DNA of 61,540 bases from JAUVZL01 sp965603515 (GTDB lineage Bacteria > Hydrothermota > Tepidihabitantia > SM23-42): positions 1 through 61,540 of the forward strand of contig CBFDDH010000011.1 of NCBI GenBank assembly GCA_965603515.1, in the 5' to 3' direction. Of this stretch, positions 52,943 through 61,473 are shown piece after piece. Positions within the stretch are counted from its first letter, which is position 1, and each line of letters opens with the position of its first letter. A model generated the notes under the pieces. That model did no database searches, had not been told where the DNA came from, and was given only the letters and a program-made list of their open reading frames with translations. The position numbers and the translations under genes were made by a program.

Positions 52943-53993
52943 TCGAACTTTGGTGCTTTGTTTATTAATTCTTGTCATTCTTGGGGCAGTATTCGTATAC
53001 TCCTCATCGTATTATCGCGCAATGCGACGTGGTGAGGATTCGACATTCTATCTGTTGGGTCATCTCCAGCGACTCGCTATCGCGAGCGTATTCTTTACAT
53101 TCGGGCTTTTTTTCCCATATAAGATCATGAAGAGATTTATTTTTCCCGCTTTTGTTATTATTGTTTTTTTCTTATTCGTTACTCTATTAGCCGGGCGTAC
53201 TCAATACGGGGCACGACGTTCTGTCTCATTGCTTTTCTCGTTTGGTTTCCAGATTTCTGAATTCGTACGGATTTGGCTTGTTTTTTTCCTGGCTAATTTT
53301 TTTGATTCTCATCCCCAAACCGCAAATACCCGTTCGGGTATGATGACCAGCATAGTGCTTTGTCTATTTGTGATCCTGCTGGTTGCAATCCAGCCATCGA
53401 TCTCAATGGCGGTTATATGTATCCTTGTGTTTACTGCTATGCTTATTTATGGAAGCACAAGGTCAAAACTAGTATTTCCAACGTTGGCGGTCAGCTTGGC
53501 CATGCTGGTTATTTTTGTCCTTGTTTTCCCACATGCAAAATATCGGATCACCAGCTTCATAACGAACCCAACCTATCAAGTACGGCAATCGCTTATTGCT
53601 ATTGGTTCTGGGGGATTTTTTGGGAAGGGTCCTGGTGCTGGCTTGCAGAAATTTTTCTTCTTACCACGTATACACAATGATTTCATATTCGCCCACATTG
53701 CTGAGGAATTTGGTTTTTTTGGCAGTCTCATTGTCTTCGCTCTTTATTGGCAGGTGTTTTTCCGTGGTCTTTCCATTGCTGGTAATCTTGAGGATGATTT
53801 CACAAGATTACTTGTCTTGGGGTTGAATACTTCGATATTCATTATTTTCCTTGTCCACGTTGGTGTTAGTATGGGACTTTTACCGCCGACCGGTGTGCCG
53901 TTACCTTTCATATCGTTTGGTGGTTGGTCACTTACGGCAAATCTGTTTGCCATGGGAGTGATCCTTCAGGTTTCAAAGAAGCGGGTCGTATGA
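52923..53993 (+). CDS. ftsW: septal peptidoglycan polymerase FtsW
   Basis: This 356-residue SEDS glycosyltransferase has about ten membrane helices. VFVYSSSYY near the start, the GSGGFFGKGPGAGLQKFFFLPRIHNDFIFAHIAEEFGF block and the C-terminal LPPTGVPLPFISFGGWSL are diagnostic. I choose ATG 52923, because the longer frame upstream is only murD overlap. It works with FtsI. The murG ATG overlaps its stop. Confidence 0.94.
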   Translation: MQSKKIDRTLVLCLLILVILGAVFVYSSSYYRAMRRGEDSTFYLLGHLQRLAIASVFFTFGLFFPYKIMKRFIFPAFVIIVFFLFVTLLAGRTQYGARRSVSLLFSFGFQISEFVRIWLVFFLANFFDSHPQTANTRSGMMTSIVLCLFVILLVAIQPSISMAVICILVFTAMLIYGSTRSKLVFPTLAVSLAMLVIFVLVFPHAKYRITSFITNPTYQVRQSLIAIGSGGFFGKGPGAGLQKFFFLPRIHNDFIFAHIAEEFGFFGSLIVFALYWQVFFRGLSIAGNLEDDFTRLLVLGLNTSIFIIFLVHVGVSMGLLPPTGVPLPFISFGGWSLTANLFAMGVILQVSKKRVV

Positions 53994-55051
53994 AAGAAGA
54001 TAGAGTGATAAAACACAATGAAACAATGGTTGCCAGACGTAGATTTGTTATTTCGGCGATTGGTACTGGTGGGCATTATTTTCCTGCTTTTGTGGTCGCT
54101 AAAGAGCTAATGCAGCGTAATGCAGAAGTAATAGTTCTTATTCGAAGAGGTTTTTCTGAAAATGGAATGGCTCGGCTTCAGGGTTTGAAGACGTTTCCCG
54201 TAAAGGCACGTGCGTTTTATGGTAAATCGGTATTGAATAAGATGTGGTCTATTCTGTTATTCATACGCTCTACTTACAGCTTGCTTTCTCTGGTAAAAGA
54301 TGCGAGCGGTATTGTCTTTGGAGGTTTCGGCGCCTTGCCTTTGGTTGCCGCCTGTCTCATTAAGCGTCGTAAGTTCTTTTTTTTCGAACCGAATCGCATG
54401 CCGGGGCGAGCGACAAGACTGTTTGCATCGAAGGCGAGTATTGTATTTTTGGGTCTACCTCCTGCAGACAACATCAAAGGCAGGTTGCTTGTTACCGGTA
54501 TCCCGATTAGACATGAGTTTAAACAAACAATGGCTGATAAGATGACCAGGAACCGAACGCTTAAGAAAGTACTGTTTCTTGGAGGCAGTGGTGGAGCCTC
54601 TATGGTCAATGAACTTGCCTTGGAAGTGCAGGAGATATTGCCGGATAATTACCGGATAGTAATTATCAGTGGTCAGCGTGATTATGATTGGGTGCTCAAG
54701 AGGAGCAATGGTAGAACATCGGTCATTCCCTTTACCCATACCCCCTGGCGCGAGATGCGAACAGCCGATGTGATTGTTGCCCGATCTGGAGCCCTTGCTG
54801 CATATGAAATATTGTCGACTAACACCCCGGTGATATTCATACCATTTCCATATGCAATAGATGACCACCAATATTATAACGCCAAGTACTTCGCACGCAT
54901 GGGGAATGCTGTGGTTATGCGTCAGGAACAGGTAACAGGTAAGAGGATCGTTGAGAGATTAACCAAGCTTTTAGAGATTCATAGAGGGAAAGCCGATATT
55001 ATCTGGGATGCAGAAAAGCGAATTGTCGATACAATTTTACGAGATAAGTGA
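53990..55051 (+). CDS. murG: lipid II synthase MurG
   Basis: This 353-residue GT-B transferase adds GlcNAc to lipid I. It has GTGGHYFPAFVVA (canonical GGTGGHxxPA), GIVFGGFGALPLVAA, LGGSGGASMVNE, and the donor site RSGALAAYEI with PFPYAIDDHQYYNA. The start overlaps the ftsW stop as ATGA. The conserved first-loop Gly-Gly-Thr is Gly-Thr here, a small deviation. Confidence 0.93.
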   Translation: MKEDRVIKHNETMVARRRFVISAIGTGGHYFPAFVVAKELMQRNAEVIVLIRRGFSENGMARLQGLKTFPVKARAFYGKSVLNKMWSILLFIRSTYSLLSLVKDASGIVFGGFGALPLVAACLIKRRKFFFFEPNRMPGRATRLFASKASIVFLGLPPADNIKGRLLVTGIPIRHEFKQTMADKMTRNRTLKKVLFLGGSGGASMVNELALEVQEILPDNYRIVIISGQRDYDWVLKRSNGRTSVIPFTHTPWREMRTADVIVARSGALAAYEILSTNTPVIFIPFPYAIDDHQYYNAKYFARMGNAVVMRQEQVTGKRIVERLTKLLEIHRGKADIIWDAEKRIVDTILRDK

Positions 55052-55054
55052 CAT

Positions 55055-55319
55055 GAGAAATTCTAAATATGAAATTCTATTTAATAACCAAATTCAAACT
55101 TCTAGATCCAAACACTCCAAACAATATTTTGGATTTCGTTCATTATGGTTTCGATATTGTTCGCCCGGTAAGATAGGAGTAAGCTAATTTTGGGAAAAGA
55201 AAAGAGAAAACGATTGAAGTCAGAGAAGATAGAATCCTTCCAGGAAAACTGTATTTCACAGGGTAAAGGATTGAGTATTTATGGATTGGTACTTTGCCGA
55301 GCGATAGTGAGGTGCGTGG
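55055..55319. repeat. gap between murG and murC with word repeat
   Basis: GAAATTCTA recurs at 55057 and 55071, followed by AAATTC/TTCTAGATCC/ATTTTGGATTT words up to about 55150. The remainder (55150-55319) is unremarkable and ends with GAGGTG, the likely murC ribosome binding site. I see no gene or clear promoter. Confidence 0.5.
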
Positions 55320-56684
55320 GTGTTTGGTAAGATCAAACATATTCATTTTGTGGGCATAGGTGGTATCGGAATGAGTGGTCTGGCTATTGTTCTACGTAAT
55401 TTGAAATTCAAAGTGACTGGATCGGACCTCAATTGTTCTGAGATAACGCGTGTTTTGAGAAAGATGTCCATTAAGGTGATGTATAAACATAAGAAAGAAA
55501 ATGTCTCAGGTGCGGATGTTGTGGTTTATTCCACGGCGATAAAAAAAGATAACTCTGAACTTGCAGAGGCGAGGAGAATAGGTATTCCAACCATCCACCG
55601 TAGTGAATTACTTGCTGAGCTAACAAGAATGAAAATGGCAATCTGCATTTCAGGTACCCATGGTAAGACAACGATAACGTCAATAGTGGATGAAGTATTG
55701 GAAAAGGGTGGCTTTATGCCGACGACCGTTGTTGGCGGCATAATAAGAGGAAAGAGTCAGGCGAAATTAGGTAAGGGTGATTATTTAGTGTGCGAAGCAG
55801 ATGAATCAGATAAATCATTCCTGTGCCTTTACCCATCTTATGCGGTGATTTCTAATATTGAGGCGGAGCATCTTGATTACTACAAGGACCTAGATGAGAT
55901 TAAAAAGCACTTTTCCTATTTTGCGAACCATGTACCGTTCTGGGGGTGTACGTTCGTGGGCGTAGATTCTACATGCAGTTGTGAGATAATGGAGAGAATC
56001 TACAGAAGAACGATTACCTATGGACTTAGTAAACGGGCAGAGCTTAGAGCCACGAAGATAACGAAGAGCAGTACTGGCTGCACGTTTAATGTTGCATATC
56101 AAAATAAACTGGTGGGTAGGTTTAAGATCAACCTATTGGGTAACCATAACATAAATAATTCACTTGCCGCTATCGGCGTGGGGTTAGAGCTCGGTATTTC
56201 CACAACTAAGATAAAGAAGGCATTGAAGGAATTCAGCGGAGTCCATCGCCGCATTGAATATCTCGGTGAGTTCAGAGGCGTAAAGATTTTCGACGATTAT
56301 GGGCATCACCCAACAGAAATCGCCGTAACGCTGGAGACGATCCGTACATATTTCCCACAGCATAGGATAATCTCAGTGTTTCAGCCGCATCGTTTTACAC
56401 GTACCTACTACCTTTTTGATAATTTCGCTTTTTCGTTCCTGGGTGCTGATCTGGTCATTGTATCGAATATCTACGGGGCGCATGAAATCCCCATCCCTGG
56501 TATTAGTGGTGAGGCTTTAGCCAAAAGGATAAGCAAAGAACAGGACAATGTTCATTTTATCGGTGAATTTGATGATATCGTGAAATTTCTAAAGAAGACA
56601 GCTCAGCGCCATGATATAATCGTCATCCAAGGAGCAGGATCTATTAACCAATTGGCAAAGAGATTGGTTAGGGAGTTGTCATGA
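55320..56684 (+). CDS. murC: UDP-MurNAc:L-Ala ligase
   Basis: This 454-residue Mur ligase adds the first stem-peptide residue. Visible are HFVGIGGIGMSGLA, VYSTAIKKDN, the ATP motif SGTHGKTTITS, EADESDKSFL, and DDYGHHPTEIA. The start is GTG 55320, with GAGGTG upstream. MurB follows with an ATGA overlap. Confidence 0.95.
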   Translation: MFGKIKHIHFVGIGGIGMSGLAIVLRNLKFKVTGSDLNCSEITRVLRKMSIKVMYKHKKENVSGADVVVYSTAIKKDNSELAEARRIGIPTIHRSELLAELTRMKMAICISGTHGKTTITSIVDEVLEKGGFMPTTVVGGIIRGKSQAKLGKGDYLVCEADESDKSFLCLYPSYAVISNIEAEHLDYYKDLDEIKKHFSYFANHVPFWGCTFVGVDSTCSCEIMERIYRRTITYGLSKRAELRATKITKSSTGCTFNVAYQNKLVGRFKINLLGNHNINNSLAAIGVGLELGISTTKIKKALKEFSGVHRRIEYLGEFRGVKIFDDYGHHPTEIAVTLETIRTYFPQHRIISVFQPHRFTRTYYLFDNFAFSFLGADLVIVSNIYGAHEIPIPGISGEALAKRISKEQDNVHFIGEFDDIVKFLKKTAQRHDIIVIQGAGSINQLAKRLVRELS

Positions 56685-57565
56685 TAAACCCCTTTAGATC
56701 CATTACTGGCATTGACGTATTAGTAAATGAGCCGCTGAGTAAGCATACATCATTTCATATCGGTGGCAAGACAAAATATTTCGTTAAGGTGTATTCACAC
56801 CGTGCTTTGAAGAAAGTAATCAGTACTATAAAAAAGCAGAGGATAGAGTACTACGTGATCGGTGGTGGTACGAATGTGCTGGTAAGTGATGAGGGGTTTC
56901 CCGGTGCTATTGTCAAGCTCTACGGTATTTTTCGGACTATGAAGAGAACGGGTGATATAGTCCACTGTGGCAGCGGTCTTTTAGTTGAACACTTTTTACA
57001 AAAAGCTAAAGCTCTGGGGTATGGAGGGGCTGAGTTTCTCGCTGGTATCCCGGGTACGATAGGTGGTGCAATAAAGGGCAATGCTGGCGCTTTTGGTAAG
57101 TCAATGGCAGATATTGTTATAGGTATCACAGTGCTCACTGACCAATGTGTTGTTAGCTGTTTCAGTAATAAGGAGATTGAGTTTGGTTATCGCCATACTG
57201 AAATCAGAGATGGAGTGCTAATTCTTTCAGCTGAGCTTAAACTGATTCATCGAAAGCAAAGGGATATTGCTTCTGATATTGGAAACAATCTGGCATATCG
57301 TCGCCAGCGACAACCCACAGGGTATTCAGCAGGGTCATATTTCAAAAATATCAAGCCCTATGCGACGGGTAAATTAATTGAAGACTGCGGTTTGAGGGGG
57401 TTGAGTGTAGGGGATGCTGAGATCAGCAGGAAACACGGCAATTTTATCATAAATCGCGGTCATGCCAAGGCTTCGGATGTATTGAAGCTAGCAAATATAA
57501 TAAAGAAAAGAGTGAAGAATACAAAAGGTATCTTGCTTAAAGAGGAGGTGAGATTATTAAAATAA
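56681..57565 (+). CDS. murB: UDP-N-acetylenolpyruvoylglucosamine reductase
   Basis: This 294-residue FAD enzyme makes UDP-MurNAc. KHTSFHIGGKTKYF, GGGTNVLVSDEG, LAGIPGTIGGAIKGNAGAFG, the catalytic Ser region PTGYSAGSYFKN and the final Glu region LLKEEVRLL are present. Its last codons contain the GAGGAGGTGAG that serves as ribosome binding site for the next gene. Confidence 0.95.
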   Translation: MINPFRSITGIDVLVNEPLSKHTSFHIGGKTKYFVKVYSHRALKKVISTIKKQRIEYYVIGGGTNVLVSDEGFPGAIVKLYGIFRTMKRTGDIVHCGSGLLVEHFLQKAKALGYGGAEFLAGIPGTIGGAIKGNAGAFGKSMADIVIGITVLTDQCVVSCFSNKEIEFGYRHTEIRDGVLILSAELKLIHRKQRDIASDIGNNLAYRRQRQPTGYSAGSYFKNIKPYATGKLIEDCGLRGLSVGDAEISRKHGNFIINRGHAKASDVLKLANIIKKRVKNTKGILLKEEVRLLK

Positions 57566-57885
57566 TTGCTAGCGTAATAGTCATTGTGATAATGGTCATC
57601 CTCATTGTGCAGCTAGCAAAGACAAGAGAGACCTATATAACCCTTGAACAAGTCATCCCTCAAGCGAGGATCATTTCACAGGAGGAAGGGATAGTTGAGT
57701 ACAAAGGTATTGAATTTATATTAGGAGTGCATGACTTGAGAAAGAGAAAATATTTTATAGAATCGTTGAACCTGCTTAAGCTTCAAGGTCCATGTATTGT
57801 TGATCTGAGGTTCAAGACGCAGGTTGTTATCAGACAGGAGCCCGGTTTGCATATTGAGAAAACGGGTTCTGGGAATACTCAATAA
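57553..57885 (+). CDS. miniature FtsQ-like division protein, probable ATT start
   Basis: This short protein (about 110 residues) occupies the ftsQ slot between murB and ftsA. From an ATT at 57553 (or 57556) it reads IKIIASVIVIVIMVILIVQLAK, a complete membrane helix, then about 85 residues ending in GPCIVDLRFKTQVVIR (about 80-94), which matches the last-strand VDLRF motif near the FtsQ C-terminus. A GGAGG at 57544-57548 directly precedes the ATT codons. The first conventional start (GTG 57586) would cut the membrane helix in half. A POTRA domain and most of the beta domain are absent. The ftsQ identity is inferred from position and motif. Confidence 0.65.
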   Translation: MIKIIASVIVIVIMVILIVQLAKTRETYITLEQVIPQARIISQEEGIVEYKGIEFILGVHDLRKRKYFIESLNLLKLQGPCIVDLRFKTQVVIRQEPGLHIEKTGSGNTQ

Positions 57886-57895
57886 GGAGGAGATA

Positions 57896-59128
57896 ATGCC
57901 AAAGAAGGAAAGGATTGTCGGCGTTGATCTTGGAACGACGAAAGTTGCTGCGATTATTGCTGAGGTAGATAGTGATGACTTGAAAGTTGTTGGCGTTGGG
58001 TCAACCGCATCGCATGGATTGAAAAGGGGTGTGATAAACAATCTTGAGAAGGCAGTAGAGTCGATACAAAAGGCGGTTGAGGAAGCATCTCGAATGTCGG
58101 GATTCAAAGTTGATGCCTGTTATGCCGGGATCTCTGGTTCCCATATTGAGAGCATAAACGCCCATGCAATGATCGCGACGTCACGCGCTGGAGGTGTGAT
58201 CACAAAACGCGATATTGAACGAGTAATCGAACAAGCACAGGCAATCGCCCTACCACTCGATCGTGAGATCATACACGCGATACCGATTGAATACATAGTT
58301 GACAATGAACGAGGAATAAAAGACCCAGTTGGCATGAGCGGTGTTAAGTTAGAGGCAGAGGTTCATATTGTAACTGCAGCAATAGCATCAGCTCAGAATA
58401 TCTACACGGCGTTGGAAAGAGCTGGGTTAAAGGTTAAGGATCTTGTTCTACAGCCGTTAGCGTCATCTTATTCGGTCCTGCAGCTTGACGAAATAGATCT
58501 TGGTGTCTGCCTTTTAGATATCGGTGGTGGAACTACTGATCTTGCTATATTTTACGATGGTGCAATCAGGCATACTGAGGTGATACCACTTGGTGGTGAG
58601 TACATAACGAATGACATCGCAATCGGTATACGGACGCCATATAAACAAGCCGAGACAATAAAGAAGAAATATTCCACGCTTTCATTAGCACCCGAGGAGA
58701 AGAAAGATGAAATCAAGGTCGCCGGCATTGGGGGACGTGAAGACCGTTTCATTTCAAAGGAGAATCTGTACTCAATCGTTAGTCCGCGTGTAGAAGAAAT
58801 CCTGATGATTACAAATAAAGCTGTGAAGAAAAGCGGTTTTGCAGATGTTCTTGCAGCTGGCGTTGTGATTACGGGCGGCACTGCTCGGCTACAGGGATTA
58901 GCGAAGCTTGCCGAGGAAATCACCAATCTACCCGTGAAAATCGGTATCCCAAAGAGGCTTGGTGGACTCACTGATATAATTCTTGATCCCATATACGCAA
59001 CTGGTGTAGGTTTGGTCCTCTATGGTTATGAGAAAAAGAACCGGACTCTTATTAAGAAGACAAAGGGCGGCGGCATATTTGATGCCCTTAAGAAACGTTT
59101 TGAAAACTGGTTTTCAAAATATTTTTAG
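57896..59128 (+). CDS. ftsA: cell division protein FtsA
   Basis: This 410-residue actin-like protein tethers FtsZ to the membrane. The phosphate-1 motif GVDLGTTKVAAI, the phosphate-2 LLDIGGGTTDLAIF, and ITGGTARLQGL are visible. The C-terminal amphipathic helix for membrane binding is plausible in the last residues (ALKKRFENWFSKYF). ATG 57896 with AAGGAGGAG upstream is the clear start. The longer open frame upstream overlaps ftsQ and is not used. Confidence 0.95.
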   Translation: MPKKERIVGVDLGTTKVAAIIAEVDSDDLKVVGVGSTASHGLKRGVINNLEKAVESIQKAVEEASRMSGFKVDACYAGISGSHIESINAHAMIATSRAGGVITKRDIERVIEQAQAIALPLDREIIHAIPIEYIVDNERGIKDPVGMSGVKLEAEVHIVTAAIASAQNIYTALERAGLKVKDLVLQPLASSYSVLQLDEIDLGVCLLDIGGGTTDLAIFYDGAIRHTEVIPLGGEYITNDIAIGIRTPYKQAETIKKKYSTLSLAPEEKKDEIKVAGIGGREDRFISKENLYSIVSPRVEEILMITNKAVKKSGFADVLAAGVVITGGTARLQGLAKLAEEITNLPVKIGIPKRLGGLTDIILDPIYATGVGLVLYGYEKKNRTLIKKTKGGGIFDALKKRFENWFSKYF

Positions 59129-59130
59129 CC

Positions 59131-59149
59131 CATCCCGACAAGCGGGATG
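59131..59149. repeat. CATCCCG/CGGGATG hairpin between ftsA and ftsZ
   Basis: CATCCCG (59131-59137), a 5-nt loop, CGGGATG (59143-59149). No T-run follows, so it is not a standard terminator. It may be an mRNA processing or stability hairpin, or a dispersed small repeat. Confidence 0.55.
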
Positions 59150-59173
59150 AGGTCAAGAAAAAGGAGGAAGCAT

Positions 59174-60283
59174 ATGTTGGAATTGGTCCAGGAACCAAAG
59201 TACATGGCGAAGATAAGCATGATTGGTATAGGTGGTGCTGGTTGTAACACGATTAACTATGCTCAAGCTGCTGGTATTGATGGCGTTGAGTGTATCGCGA
59301 TCAATACCGATGCACAGGTTCTCAAAATCAGCATGGCTCCTGAAAAACTACAGATCGGGCAGAACTTAACCCAAGGCCTTGGTGCTGGTGGTGACCCGGA
59401 GATTGGTCGCAAGGCAGCTGAGGAATCTCGTGAAGAGATCCGAGATGCAGTAAAAGATGCGGATATGGTTTTTATTACCTGCGGTGAGGGTGGTGGAACT
59501 GGTACCGGAGTATCACCATTGGTTGCTGAAGAGGCAAAAAATATCGGTGCTCTGGTTGTTGCGGTTGTGACCAAACCTTTTGAATACGAAGGTATCTGGC
59601 GTATGACTAATGCTGATAAAGGGATTGAAGAACTGCGGGAATATGTTGATACCTTGATTTGTATCCCGAATCAAAAACTCGTTGCCGTTTCACCAAAAGA
59701 GCAGTCAATAATCGAGGCGTTTAAATTGGGCAACATGGTTCTTTTTAACGCGATAAAAGGTATTGCTGAGATGATCACGAAACCTGGTCTTATCAACTTG
59801 GATTTTGCCGATATCAGAACTGCGATGATTGAAAAAGGTACCGCAGTGATGGGGCTGGGTATAGGTGAGGGCGAAAATAGGGCGATACAGGCGGCTCAAG
59901 CAGCGATTTCTTCACCCTTGCTCGATGATATTTCTATTAAGGGCGCCCGCGGATTGCTCATTAATATTACGGGGAGTGCTAACCTAACCCTTGCCGAAAC
60001 TAATGAAGCGGCTTCGCTTATCGTAGGAGAGACAGAGGGTCAACCTAAGGTCATCACCGGCATTGTCGTAGATGATACACTTGGTGAAAAAGTCAAGGTC
60101 ATGGTTGTGGCAACCGGGCTAAGAGAAAAGATCACTGAACAACCACTTGATATCTCAAACAAAAGAGAGAATCTTGAGTTGCCTGCATACAAGAGACGCG
60201 AAATCAAGACAGACAGCAAAGAGAAAGTCTATAATGATAATGATTTAGAGGTTCCGACATTCTTAAGGCGGCAAATAGACTAG
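59174..60283 (+). CDS. ftsZ: cell division protein FtsZ
   Basis: This 369-residue tubulin-like GTPase has GIGGAGCNTINYA, the tubulin signature GEGGGTGTGVSP, and the T7 region NLDFADIRT. The C-terminal tail ends in VPTFLRRQ, the conserved peptide that binds FtsA and other partners. ATG 59174 has AAAGGAGGAAG upstream. An earlier in-frame ATG at 59147 lies inside the hairpin. Confidence 0.97.
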   Translation: MLELVQEPKYMAKISMIGIGGAGCNTINYAQAAGIDGVECIAINTDAQVLKISMAPEKLQIGQNLTQGLGAGGDPEIGRKAAEESREEIRDAVKDADMVFITCGEGGGTGTGVSPLVAEEAKNIGALVVAVVTKPFEYEGIWRMTNADKGIEELREYVDTLICIPNQKLVAVSPKEQSIIEAFKLGNMVLFNAIKGIAEMITKPGLINLDFADIRTAMIEKGTAVMGLGIGEGENRAIQAAQAAISSPLLDDISIKGARGLLINITGSANLTLAETNEAASLIVGETEGQPKVITGIVVDDTLGEKVKVMVVATGLREKITEQPLDISNKRENLELPAYKRREIKTDSKEKVYNDNDLEVPTFLRRQID

Positions 60284-60285
60284 AT

Positions 60286-60398
60286 AGGGTATCAGATCAT
60301 CAGGCGATCAGGATGAAGAACATTAGAATATCAGTAGATCATGACGATATGTTTTCTTACTGATATCCTGTATCCTGATAACCACTACCTGATACCCT
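60286..60398. repeat. long imperfect inverted repeat between ftsZ and trxB
   Basis: AGGGTATCAG (60286-60295) pairs with CTGATACCCT (60389-60398). Inside, an ATCAGGAT word pairs with ATCCTGAT, and ATATCAGTA with TACTGATAT. The unpaired stretches differ in length, so this is a bulged hairpin of about 113 nt built from short repeated words. It may end the dcw transcript or be a small mobile repeat. No coding frame fits. Confidence 0.7.
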
Positions 60399-60415
60399 GA
60401 TTTCCTGGTGTCCTT

Positions 60416-61363
60416 ATGGATATGGGAGATGCTTTGAGTAAAGATAATTATGATCTAGTTATAATAGGTGCTGGACCAGCTGGTTTGACCGCTGGTATTT
60501 ATGGTGCACGGGCGGGTTTGAAAACTGTAATGCTGGAGAGGGCATTACCAGGTGGACTTGCCGCGACTACCGATTATATAGAGAACTATCCTGGATTTCC
60601 TGATGGGATCAAGGGTATGGAGTTAACCGAGAATATGAAAAAACAAGCCCAGCATTTTGGCACGGAGATAATAGGTACTGAGGTGACTTCATTAGCAAAG
60701 AAGGAAAAAATCACCATTGTCAAGACCAGTACACGGAGTTTTGAAACGTCTACCGTAATCATCGCGACGGGAACAATTCCAAAGAAACTTAATATCCCTG
60801 GCGAAGATAAGTTAAGGGGTAGAGGTATATCATATTGCGCGACTTGCGATGGCCCTTTATTCAAGTCCAGACGGATCGCGATTATTGGCTGCGGGAATTC
60901 AGGTCTTCAAGAAGGGAAGTTCCTGCTTAATTTTGTGGAACACATATCCTTTATTGAATTTTTGCCGCAGATGACTGCTGATCAGATACTACAGGATCGA
61001 TTCAATCAAGCGACAAGAACTGATTTCTTCCTCAATCATGTATTATTGAGTATCGATGGTTCAGAACGCGTTGAGGCGATCACGATCGAGGATCGTGCAA
61101 CCAGAGAAAAGAAGACCATAGAAGTAGAGGGCGTTTTTATATACGCAGGCCTGGTACCTAAATCCGATTTTATTAAAGGGATTATTGAAGTTGACAACAA
61201 GGGTTTTATTATAACTAATGATAAATTGGAAACATCACTGCCTGGTATTTTTGCAGCAGGCGATATTTGTGCTCAAGCAGTCAGACAGGTCGTGACAGCC
61301 TGTGCGCAAGGTGCTGCGGCTGCAATAAATGCCTACCATTATGTTGAATCCTTGAAAACATGA
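60416..61363 (+). CDS. trxB: thioredoxin reductase-like flavoprotein, atypical cofactor site
   Basis: This 315-residue FAD protein has GAGPAGLTAGIYGARAG (FAD), the redox-active CATC in ISYCATCDGPLF, and the final GDICAQAVRQVVTACAQGAAAA. The second dinucleotide site GCGNSG is kept, but the HRRxxxR NADPH motif of ordinary TrxB is replaced by FIEFLPQMTAD. It may therefore use NADH, ferredoxin or another donor rather than NADPH. ATG 60416 is assumed. A later Met (60422) is possible. Confidence 0.88.
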   Translation: MDMGDALSKDNYDLVIIGAGPAGLTAGIYGARAGLKTVMLERALPGGLAATTDYIENYPGFPDGIKGMELTENMKKQAQHFGTEIIGTEVTSLAKKEKITIVKTSTRSFETSTVIIATGTIPKKLNIPGEDKLRGRGISYCATCDGPLFKSRRIAIIGCGNSGLQEGKFLLNFVEHISFIEFLPQMTADQILQDRFNQATRTDFFLNHVLLSIDGSERVEAITIEDRATREKKTIEVEGVFIYAGLVPKSDFIKGIIEVDNKGFIITNDKLETSLPGIFAAGDICAQAVRQVVTACAQGAAAAINAYHYVESLKT

Positions 61364-61381
61364 TATTATTTTATTTGATTG

Positions 61382-61407
61382 ATTACCTTTTAGAATAGTA
61401 ATTTTTT
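61382..61407 (+). terminator. weak terminator-like hairpin after trxB
   Basis: ATTAC (61382-61386) and GTAAT (61398-61402) run into a six-T stretch (61402-61407). The stem is short. Confidence 0.35.
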
Positions 61408-61432
61408 CGGTCTGTGCAGGGCCGGGCATGAG

Positions 61433-61473
61433 GAATTGCCCCGCACCTTTCTTTGGAAGGTGCGGGGCAATTC
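61433..61473. repeat. 17-bp perfect GC-rich hairpin
   Basis: The arms 61433-61449 and 61457-61473 are perfectly complementary (core TTGCCCCGCACC / GGTGCGGGGCAA) around a 7-nt loop. Only a loose T-rich stretch follows, so it is either a strong terminator variant or a dispersed inverted repeat. The final bases to 61540 show no recognisable gene start. Confidence 0.75.

Noticed and set aside
15642..60398. CRISPR arrays in the repeat-containing gaps
   Set aside because: The words are short, unequal and without regular spacers of constant length, and no cas genes are present.
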